NCBI RefSeq assembly: GCF_016632335.1 | Contig: NZ_JAEPBG010000009.1 | Span: 124,001-188,000, forward strand | Origin: Noviherbaspirillum pedocola | GTDB taxonomy: Bacteria > Pseudomonadota > Gammaproteobacteria > Burkholderiales > Burkholderiaceae_D | DNA length: 64,000 nucleotides | Direction: 5' to 3' | Program-made: the position numbers and the translations under genes | In this document: positions 57,374 to 64,000 of the stretch, one piece after another | Position numbering within the stretch: the first letter of the stretch is position 1 | Layout of the letters: each line of letters starts with the position of its first letter | Notes under the pieces: generated by a model | Seen by the model: the letters and a program-made list of their open reading frames with translations, nothing else | Databases searched by the model: none | What the model was told of the DNA's origin: nothing

Positions 57374-59679
57374 TGCGCGGCCAGGTCCGCCGCCTTGATG
57401 CGCGTTCCTTCCAGCACGCGGCCCTTGCGTGCGCGCTTGCCGATGTGCGGTGCCAGCGCGCTTGCCGACAGTGGCAATTCCTGCGCCTTGGCGCCGCGGC
57501 CGATGCCGGTGACGACGACGCCGCGCTGGCTGATCGGCTGGACTGCGAGCAGCTTTTCGTTCGGCTCCAGCTCCATGAAGATCACGCCGCGTCCGCCGGT
57601 CAGGGCTTTCACTTCATCCATGCCGAACACCAGCAGCCTGCCTTTCTCCGACAAGCAAGCCACCGCACTGGCATTGGCCGCGATCAGTTTCAGCGGCAGC
57701 GGCTCGTCCTTGCCATCCAGCGTCATGAAGGCCTTGCCGTTGCGGTTGCGGCTGACCATGTCGCCGAGTTTCGCGGCGAAGCCAAAGCCGGCGCTGGAAG
57801 CCAGCAGCAGCGGCGTGTCGGCCGGGCCGGCATGGTAGTGCAGCAGGCGGCTGCCGCTGGCCACATCGACCAGCGTGGTGATCGGCACGCCATCGCCGCG
57901 CGCACCGGGCAGGGCGGTGACGGGCACCGAATACGAGCGGCCGTTGGAGCCGAGCGCAACCACATTGTCGACAGTGCGGCATTCAAAGGCGGCATACAGG
58001 CTGTCGCCGGCCTTGAAGGTAAATTGGGCCGCGTCATGACCATGGCCGCCGCGGGCGCGCACCCAGCCCTTCTGCGAAATGATTACCGTGACGGGCTCGT
58101 CGATGATCTTCTGCTCGGCGCTGGCGCGCTCGGCTTCTTCGATCAGCGTGCGTCGCGCATCGCCATACGCCTTGCCGTCGGCCTCGATTTCGCGGATGAC
58201 CAGGCGCTTCATCGACGACGGGTTGTCCAGCAGGTCGTGCAGCGTCGCCTTTTCCTTGCGCAGTTCGGCCAGCTCCTGCTGGATCTTGATCGCTTCCAGG
58301 CGCGCCAACTGGCGCAGCCGGATTTCGAGGATGTCTTCGGCCTGGCGGTCCGACAATCTAAAGGCGGTCATCAACGCCGGCTTCGGCTCATCCGACTCGC
58401 GGATGATCTTGATGACCTTGTCGATGTTGAGCAGCACCGCTTCACGGCCTTCGAGGATGTGAATGCGGTCATCCACCTTCTGCAGCCGGAACTGCGTGCG
58501 GCGCGTGACGGTGGCGAAGCGGAAATCTATCCATTCGCGCAGAATCTGCAGCAGCGGCTTCTGCCGCGGCCGGCCGTCGCCGCCGATCATCACCAGGTTC
58601 ACCGCTGCATTCGATTCCAGCGAGGTGTGGGCCAGCAGCGTGTTCATGAACTCGGCCTGGCTCTGGTTGCGCGTCTTCGGCTCGAACACCAGGCGCACCG
58701 GCGCATCGCGGCCGGATTCATCGCGCACCGTGTCCAGCATCGTCAGCATGGTTTGCTTCATCGCCAGCTGTTCCGCCGACAGCGCCTTCTTGCCGAGCCT
58801 GACCTTCGGATTGGTCAGTTCCTCGATTTCCTCCAGCACCTTTTGCGACGAGGTGCCTGGCGGCAGCTCGGTGATTACCGCTTGCCACTGGCCGCGCGCC
58901 AGGTCTTCGATTTTCCAGCGCGCGCGCACCTTCACGCTGCCGCGGCCGGACGCATAAATTTCGCCGATCTGCGCGGCCGAGGTGATGATCTGTCCGCCGC
59001 CGGGAAAGTCCGGGCCGGGAATGATGGCCATCAGTTCTTCATGCGTGAGCTTGGGATTGCGGATCATTGCCACCGCCGCCTGCGCCACTTCGCGCAGGTT
59101 GTGCGACGGGATCTCGGTAGCCAGACCAACGGCGATGCCGGAAGCGCCATTGAGCAGCACCATCGGCAGGCGCGCCGGCAATTGCTTCGGCTCTTCGGCG
59201 GTGCCGTCGTAGTTCGGCTGGAAATCCACCGTGCCCATGTTGATTTCATCAAGCAGCAGCTTGGCGATCGGCGTCAGGCGCGCTTCGGTATAGCGCATCG
59301 CCGCGGCGCCATCGCCGTCGCGCGAGCCGAAATTGCCCTGGCCATCGATGAGCGGGTAGCGCAGCGAGAAGTCCTGGGCCATGCGAACCAGCGCGTCGTA
59401 CACCGACTGGTCGCCATGCGGATGCAGCTTGCCCAGCACATCGCCGACCACGGCCGCCGACTTGCGCGGCTTGGAGGTGGCGTTCAGGCCGAGCTCGTTC
59501 ATTGCGAACAGGATGCGACGCTGCACCGGCTTCTGGCCGTCGGAGACATCCGGCAGCGCGCGGCCCTTGACCACGGACACCGCGTAATCGAGATAGGCGC
59601 GCTCGGCAAAGGTGGCGAGCGTCAGGGCATCGCCGTCATTCGAGGGCGCGGCTTCAAACAGATTGGCTTGTTCAGTCAT
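57370..59679 (-). CDS. parC: DNA topoisomerase IV subunit A
   Basis: A 769-residue DNA-cleaving subunit that decatenates daughter chromosomes. The quinolone-resistance region and catalytic Tyr lie in [16 protein letters not shown] (Tyr about 125), preceded by [20 protein letters not shown] and [16 protein letters not shown]. The C-terminal beta-pinwheel (about 500-760) holds blades such as [10 protein letters not shown] and [14 protein letters not shown], shorter than in GyrA. The last gene of parE-slt-parC, it starts 12 bp after the transglycosylase stop. Confidence 0.96.
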   Translation of the reverse strand: MTEQANLFEAAPSNDGDALTLATFAERAYLDYAVSVVKGRALPDVSDGQKPVQRRILFAMNELGLNATSKPRKSAAVVGDVLGKLHPHGDQSVYDALVRMAQDFSLRYPLIDGQGNFGSRDGDGAAAMRYTEARLTPIAKLLLDEINMGTVDFQPNYDGTAEEPKQLPARLPMVLLNGASGIAVGLATEIPSHNLREVAQAAVAMIRNPKLTHEELMAIIPGPDFPGGGQIITSAAQIGEIYASGRGSVKVRARWKIEDLARGQWQAVITELPPGTSSQKVLEEIEELTNPKVRLGKKALSAEQLAMKQTMLTMLDTVRDESGRDAPVRLVFEPKTRNQSQAEFMNTLLAHTSLESNAAVNLVMIGGDGRPRQKPLLQILREWIDFRFATVTRRTQFRLQKVDDRIHILEGREAVLLNIDKVIKIIRESDEPKPALMTAFRLSDRQAEDILEIRLRQLARLEAIKIQQELAELRKEKATLHDLLDNPSSMKRLVIREIEADGKAYGDARRTLIEEAERASAEQKIIDEPVTVIISQKGWVRARGGHGHDAAQFTFKAGDSLYAAFECRTVDNVVALGSNGRSYSVPVTALPGARGDGVPITTLVDVASGSRLLHYHAGPADTPLLLASSAGFGFAAKLGDMVSRNRNGKAFMTLDGKDEPLPLKLIAANASAVACLSEKGRLLVFGMDEVKALTGGRGVIFMELEPNEKLLAVQPISQRGVVVTGIGRGAKAQELPLSASALAPHIGKRARKGRVLEGTRIKAADLAAQ

Positions 59680-59691
59680 GGCTAGTCTTGC

Positions 59692-60453
59692 TCAGTATTG
59701 CTGTGTCTGTGGTGCGGGCATGTTGGCGCGGCCGGGTATGGTCAGGAAAACCCGCCGTGGCTGCTGTTCCGGCGCGGCCGCGGCCGCCTGCGCCGGTTGA
59801 AAGACCCGGTAGAACTGCGTCACGAGCTTCACGTAATTGCGGGTCTCGGGATAGGGCGGCACCTGGTTGCGGTACTTCTCTACCGCGCCTTCGCCGGCAT
59901 TGTACGAAGCCAGCACCAGCGCAAGTTCGCCGGAGAACCTGTGCATCAGGTCGCGCAGATAACGCGCGGCCAGGCGGATGTTCGTCTTCGGATCGGCCAG
60001 CTTTTGCTCCACGGTTTTCTTGCGGTCGGTCTGCAGACCGTAGCGCTCGGCGGTGGCCGGCATCACCTGCATCAGGCCGATCGCGCCCTTGGGCGATACT
60101 GCGTCGGCATTGAAGCCGGATTCGGCCGCCATGACCGCCTTCAACAGCGGCAGGTCAATCGCGTATTCCTGCGCCGCTGCTTCCAGCAACGGCTCGTATT
60201 TACGCAGAGCCGGATGCTGCGTCAGCCAGGCTGGCGCGGTGGCCGCCGCTGCAGAGGCGGCAGCGCGCGGCGCGGATAATTTGCTCGAGTCGAAACTCGC
60301 ATCTCCCTGCAGGAATAGCTGATAGCGCTCGTCCAGCCGTTCCGCGGCGAAATGCGCATTGCCCGCCTCGTCGATGTAGCCATAGACGTCGGCATGGGCA
60401 AGGCCCGCTGCGCAGACGAAGGACAAGCCACAGAGGAGACGGAACAGGCGCAT
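59692..60453 (-). CDS. Lytic transglycosylase with DUF4124-type N-terminus
   Basis: A 253-residue periplasmic peptidoglycan lyase. A signal peptide ends GLAHADV. A DUF4124-like segment (YGYIDEAGNAHFAAERLDER) is followed by the SLT domain (about 95-205) with the catalytic Glu in MAAESGFNADAVSPKGAIGLMQVMPATAE and LVLASYNAGEGAVEKY. Its ATG overlaps the parE stop by one base, and it precedes parC by 12 bp. Topoisomerase and wall-remodelling genes therefore share an operon, a layout seen in other betaproteobacteria. Confidence 0.93.
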   Translation of the reverse strand: MRLFRLLCGLSFVCAAGLAHADVYGYIDEAGNAHFAAERLDERYQLFLQGDASFDSSKLSAPRAAASAAAATAPAWLTQHPALRKYEPLLEAAAQEYAIDLPLLKAVMAAESGFNADAVSPKGAIGLMQVMPATAERYGLQTDRKKTVEQKLADPKTNIRLAARYLRDLMHRFSGELALVLASYNAGEGAVEKYRNQVPPYPETRNYVKLVTQFYRVFQPAQAAAAAPEQQPRRVFLTIPGRANMPAPQTQQY

Positions 60454-62441
60454 CAGATATCGGCCTCGGCCTCGTTGCCATGCTCTTCAAGCCAGCTGCG
60501 CCGCGATGCCGCTTCGCCTTTGCCCATCAGCATGTTGAAACGGGCTTCGGATTGCGCGAGGTTGTAGTCGCCCAGCGCGACCGGCAACAGGCGCCGGGTA
60601 TCCGGGTTCATCGTGGTTTCCCACAACTGCTCGGCGCTCATCTCGCCCAGGCCCTTGAAGCGGGAAATCGACCAGCCGCCTTCCTTGATGCCGTCCTTGC
60701 GCAGCTTGTCCTCGATGGCTTCGAGTTCGCCATCGTCCAGCGCATACAGCTTTTGCGCGGGCTTCTTGCCGCGCGCCGGCGCATCGACCCGGTACAGTGG
60801 CGGACGCGCGACGTGGATATGGCCGCGATCGATCAGCTTCGGGAAATGGCGGAAGAACAGCGTCAGCAGCAGCACCTGGATGTGCGAGCCGTCCACGTCC
60901 GCATCCGACAGGATGCAGATGCGGCCGTAGCGCAGGCCGGACAGATCCGGCTCGTCGTTCTGGCCATGCGGATCAACGCCGATGGCCACCGCGATGTCGT
61001 GGATTTCATTGTTGGCGAACAGCCGGTCGCGCTCGGTTTCCCAGGCGTTCAGCACTTTGCCGCGCAGGGGCAGGATGGCCTGGAATTCCTTGTCGCGGCC
61101 CATCTTGGCCGAGCCGCCGGCGGAGTCGCCCTCGACCAGGAAGAGTTCATTGCGCGACACATCGCTGGATTCGCAATCGGTGAGCTTGCCCGGCAAGACG
61201 GCCACGCCCGAAGACTTCTTCTTCTCGACCTTCTGCGCCGAGCGCAGGCGGCTCTGCGCCTGCTTGATGACGAGTTCGGCCAGCTTCCTGCCATAGTCCA
61301 CGTGCTGGTTCAGCCACAGCTCCAGCGGCGGGCGGCTGAAGGTCGACACCAGGCGCACCGCGTCGCGCGAATTCAGGCGCTCCTTGGTCTGGCCCTGGAA
61401 CTGCGGATCGAGCACTTTGGCCGACAACACGAAGGAAGCGCGGGCGAACACGTCTTCCGGCAGCAGCTTCACGCCCTTGGGCAGCAGCGAATGCATCTCG
61501 ACGAAGCTCTTGACCGCGCCGAACAAGCCTTCACGCAGGCCGGATTCATGGGTGCCGCCGGCCGGCGTCGGAATCAGGTTGACGTAGGACTCGCGCACCA
61601 CATTGCCTTCCTCGGTCCAGGCCACGACCCAGGCCGCGCCTTCGCCCTCGGCAAAGCCTTCGGCATCGGCGCCGGCATACTGCTCGCCTTCGAACAGCGG
61701 GATCACGAGTTCGGCGCCCGAGCCCTGGGCCAAGGTTTCGGTCAGGTAGCCACGCAGGCCCTGGTCGTATTGCCAGGTCTGGGATTCGCCGGTGCGCTCG
61801 TTGACGAGCGTGACCTTCACGCCGGGCAGCAGCACTGCCTTCGAGCGCAAGAGGCGCTGCAGGTCAGCCAGCGGGATGGTGGCGGAGTCGAAATACTTCG
61901 GGTTCGGCCAGGCGGTGACGCGGGTGCCGGATTTCTTGTCGTCGCGGGTCAGCGCGCGGGACGTGAGTTTTTCGATCAGGTCGCCGTCGGCGAAGGCGAG
62001 GTGGTGCGCCCGGCCTTCACGCCAGACTTCGATGTCCAGCCGCGTCGACAGCGCATTGGTGACCGACACGCCGACGCCGTGCAAGCCGCCCGAGAAGGAA
62101 TACGCGCCACCGCTTCCCTTGTCGAACTTGCCGCCCGCATGCAGGCGGGTGAACACGATTTCCACCGTCGGCACTTTCTCCTCGGGATGCATGCCAACCG
62201 GGATGCCGCGCCCATCGTCATCGACGCTAATGCCGCCATCGGCGCGCATGGTGACGACGATATTGCGGCAGTAGCCGCCGAGCGCTTCGTCGGAGGAGTT
62301 GTCGATGACTTCCTGGATGATGTGCAGCGGATTCTCGGTGCGGGTGTACATGCCCGGACGCTGCTTGACCGGCTCCAGGCCTTTGAGGACCCGGATGGAC
62401 GATTCGCTGTAATCGGAAATGCGTGCTTTTTTGGTGGCCAT
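60453..62441 (-). CDS. parE: DNA topoisomerase IV subunit B
   Basis: A 662-residue GHKL ATPase subunit partnering ParC. ATP site: QEVIDNSSDEALGGY, DDDGRGIPVGMHPEEK and GGLHGVGVSVTNALS. The TOPRIM region has LFLVEGDSAGGSAKMGRD and LSDADVDGSHIQ. The C-terminus is RFKGLGEMSAEQLWETTMNP. ATG 62441 (MATKKARISDYSESSI) is the usual start although its SD is poor. The frame is open to 62633 without support. A LexA-like operator and TATAAT lie 150-180 bp upstream. Confidence 0.96.
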   Translation of the reverse strand: MATKKARISDYSESSIRVLKGLEPVKQRPGMYTRTENPLHIIQEVIDNSSDEALGGYCRNIVVTMRADGGISVDDDGRGIPVGMHPEEKVPTVEIVFTRLHAGGKFDKGSGGAYSFSGGLHGVGVSVTNALSTRLDIEVWREGRAHHLAFADGDLIEKLTSRALTRDDKKSGTRVTAWPNPKYFDSATIPLADLQRLLRSKAVLLPGVKVTLVNERTGESQTWQYDQGLRGYLTETLAQGSGAELVIPLFEGEQYAGADAEGFAEGEGAAWVVAWTEEGNVVRESYVNLIPTPAGGTHESGLREGLFGAVKSFVEMHSLLPKGVKLLPEDVFARASFVLSAKVLDPQFQGQTKERLNSRDAVRLVSTFSRPPLELWLNQHVDYGRKLAELVIKQAQSRLRSAQKVEKKKSSGVAVLPGKLTDCESSDVSRNELFLVEGDSAGGSAKMGRDKEFQAILPLRGKVLNAWETERDRLFANNEIHDIAVAIGVDPHGQNDEPDLSGLRYGRICILSDADVDGSHIQVLLLTLFFRHFPKLIDRGHIHVARPPLYRVDAPARGKKPAQKLYALDDGELEAIEDKLRKDGIKEGGWSISRFKGLGEMSAEQLWETTMNPDTRRLLPVALGDYNLAQSEARFNMLMGKGEAASRRSWLEEHGNEAEADI

Positions 62442-62589
62442 GCGGAGGATAAACCCTGGAATTCGTTCGGACCGTTCAGACGCCGAGCCGGCGATTCTTG
62501 AAGCCGCCGGCGGCAAAATGCGTGCATTGTAATGAAATTGCGGCGGTCGGGGCGGAATCAAGGCGGCGTGCTGGTGCCGGAGATGAAGG

Positions 62590-62621
62590 ATTATAGCAGA
62601 AGTATCTGTATATATATCCAG
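62590..62621 (-). promoter_or_regulatory. parE promoter with near-consensus LexA (SOS) box
   Basis: TATAAT (minus strand, 62595-62590) is a perfect -10. CTGT-ATATATAT-CCAG at 62606-62621 matches the proteobacterial LexA site CTGT-N8-ACAG in 7 of 8 fixed bases. It has the alternating AT core and the flanking TA of strong sites, and it covers the -35 position of this promoter. The leader to the parE ATG would be about 140 nt. Confidence 0.6.
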
Positions 62622-62651
62622 TATTTGCGGCAAGCAATATACTCATGCGTT

Positions 62652-62691
62652 CATGGTCGCGTTGCCGGGAGAAGCGGACAACGCGACCATG
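62652..62691. terminator. 13-bp perfect hairpin after the racemase-like gene
   Basis: CATGGTCGCGTTG / CAACGCGACCATG with a 14-nt loop, no T-run. It lies between the racemase-like stop (62764) and the parE promoter. It is a likely transcript end, or it could be an operator because of its symmetry. Confidence 0.5.
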
Positions 62692-62763
62692 CTTGGCGGC
62701 CATTGATTGAGCTCGGCGGGAGAGGCAGAGCCATATCGCAGCCTTCTGGACACACGGCAATGC

Positions 62764-64000
62764 CTAGGAGGCGGGAACGGACTCGTCTTTCTTGATCTCA
62801 TCCCCGAATTCATTGACGCCTACTGCGGCTGCGAGCTCCTTGAGTGGGACTTTCTCGAAGTGCACTCTGGTAACCCGAATGCCCTCGGTCTCGTTATCAG
62901 GCGCTTTCGGCGGTTTCTCGGTACCGTGTTGCGCATTGTCTTCATCTGAAAAATCTTCCACATTGGAAATGTCCGCTTTCAGATACTCGTTTAGCACGTC
63001 CATGTCCTTGCTGTATTTATTCACCGCATTCCTGACCTTGTCGGTATTCCCCGTTGTGGTATGGACTTCCACCTTGGGGAGGAAGTGCTTGTTGTCGGCT
63101 AGGGGCTGGCGATGCTCGCGCTTTTTCTCCGATACGCTTGTTACAAGGAAATGTGCTGTCTTGTCGGCCTGGTACTTTACTGGATCGATCAGTGGAACCT
63201 GGCCCGTCCTGCCAAGCGGAGCCCAGTACTCGCCGATGATTTTCGCTATCTGATCCCGAAGGGCGGGAAAATGCGTGCAGCACATGAAGACCGCCGTGGC
63301 ATTCACTGGCACATGGCTGCAGTAGTGGCGCATGGCATTCAATGACATCATTCCATTGTTGGAATTCGGGTTTTCAAGATAGCCTTCGTTAATGATCCTG
63401 GCCAGATCGAAGCCGTTGTACAGGGGGTTTTTGCGATCTCCACAGGCCACCACGGTGAGCTTCGGTACCGGTACGCCCAACTTCTTCGCCGCGTTCTCCA
63501 CTGCAGCCTGGTAGGCGCCGTTTTCGGCGGTTCCCTGCGTGGACAGGATGACCGGACACTCGCCGCCATATTTGACGATGGCTTCCGCGGTAGTCTCGAT
63601 CAGGTTGATCACTTCCACGGGAATGTCCTTGCCAAGCTTCAATCTGACGATTTCAATCGCCTTCTGCAGACTCTTTGAGCATGCGGTATTGCAGAGCATG
63701 ACAATGCCATCCGCATTGAGCTTGGCGGCATAGTGAATCCCGTCGACGACAACGGTAAACAGTTCGCAGCCGCGATCGCCATAACTTGCTTTCGCATGGT
63801 CAGTCACGATCGTGGTGTCGAACACAAAGGGCGATCGGGCATTCAGATAGCCAAGAAAGTCTTTCATTGCAATCAGCGCGCCATCGCTGGAATCGTAGAG
63901 CACGAGATATTTGACTTCTGGCCCATAGGCCCGGAAATGCTCGACCCCGTCCTGTGCCCACACCAGCTCGCCTTTGTCGATGGCCTGCTTGAATTCTTTC
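62764..64000 (-). CDS. Aspartate/glutamate racemase-like protein with C-terminal extension, N-terminus beyond window
   Basis: About 411 codons are visible and the frame runs open off the right edge. Both catalytic-Cys motifs of the Asp/Glu racemase superfamily are present, VMLCNTACSKS and VFMCCTHFPALRDQI, in the right order. Other recognisable parts are YLVLYDSSDGALIAM (the DSG-type opening) and the linker VINLIETTAEAIVK. True MurI proteins end soon after the second Cys region, whereas here about 170 residues follow. These are rich in Lys/Glu/Asp (VEDFSDEDNAQHGTEKP) and of no known fold. Lower GC than parE suggests an acquired gene. A cell-wall role (D-Glu supply) or an effector role cannot be told apart. 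Confidence 0.65.
   Translation of the reverse strand, partial: KEFKQAIDKGELVWAQDGVEHFRAYGPEVKYLVLYDSSDGALIAMKDFLGYLNARSPFVFDTTIVTDHAKASYGDRGCELFTVVVDGIHYAAKLNADGIVMLCNTACSKSLQKAIEIVRLKLGKDIPVEVINLIETTAEAIVKYGGECPVILSTQGTAENGAYQAAVENAAKKLGVPVPKLTVVACGDRKNPLYNGFDLARIINEGYLENPNSNNGMMSLNAMRHYCSHVPVNATAVFMCCTHFPALRDQIAKIIGEYWAPLGRTGQVPLIDPVKYQADKTAHFLVTSVSEKKREHRQPLADNKHFLPKVEVHTTTGNTDKVRNAVNKYSKDMDVLNEYLKADISNVEDFSDEDNAQHGTEKPPKAPDNETEGIRVTRVHFEKVPLKELAAAVGVNEFGDEIKKDESVPAS

Noticed and set aside
57373-59685. 770-codon open frame antisense to parC
   Set aside because: Shadow of parC with His/Gln/Arg-rich low-complexity translation and no motif.
60480-62501. 673-codon open frame antisense to parE
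   Set aside because: Same shadow effect; ParE motifs fix the coding strand.

Overview
The window is a piece of a GC-rich betaproteobacterial chromosome. The gene content (ppc divergent from hemCDXY, trxB/ftsK/lolA/rarA/serS, parE/parC, a phaB-type reductase, an oxalate/formate-type MFS carrier) and protein motifs suggest Burkholderiales, most likely Oxalobacteraceae (Herbaspirillum/Collimonas/Noviherbaspirillum-like). This placement is inferred from protein families by eye; no database was searched.

Layout. 0-6.8 kb: ppc (C-terminus cut by the left edge) is divergent from a tight haem operon hemC-hemD-hemX-hemY, followed by ppa. 6.8-11.2 kb: an orphan LuxR-type regulator, a FemAB/GNAT-like protein, glnB, an Smr-domain protein and trxB. 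11.4-17.4 kb: ftsK, lolA, rarA and serS, ending in tRNA-Ser(CGA). 17.4-20.6 kb is scarred accessory DNA: a partial copy of the tRNA 3' end, a lower-GC polytopic membrane protein, and a hybrid histidine kinase truncated at its 5' end and deleted internally. 20.8-26.6 kb: a GT2 glycosyltransferase, phaB, an AI-2E-type permease and small hypotheticals. Two near-identical 59-nt intergenic units here, on opposite strands, look like paralogous small RNAs with an anti-Shine-Dalgarno hairpin. 26.7-36.6 kb: an AMACR-type racemase, a lipoprotein, a substrate-binding protein translationally coupled to a hybrid kinase, an SDR enzyme and two tandem lipoproteins. 36.7-42.9 kb: a GspE/PilB-type ATPase, a SpeE-like methyltransferase-fold protein, a mismatch glycosylase, an MFS exporter, a ketopantoate reductase and a single-domain response regulator. 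43.0-48.9 kb: a periplasmic molybdo-hydroxylase operon (tri-haem cytochrome c, 2Fe-2S subunit, Mo subunit), then an OFA-family carrier with a 42-residue partner peptide. 49-64 kb: housekeeping genes (htpG, ridA, aminotransferase, parE-slt-parC) interrupted by three unusual genes: an LRR/NEL effector-like protein, a 555-residue unknown, and a glutamate-racemase-like protein with a long C-terminal extension that runs off the right edge.

The items most worth checking are the paired anti-SD small RNAs; the NEL-like protein, which lacks the catalytic Cys and has a HrpL-like promoter upstream; the near-consensus LexA box over the parE promoter; and the sensory pair made of a binding protein and a hybrid kinase behind two palindromes. 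All starts, motif assignments and alignments were read by eye.
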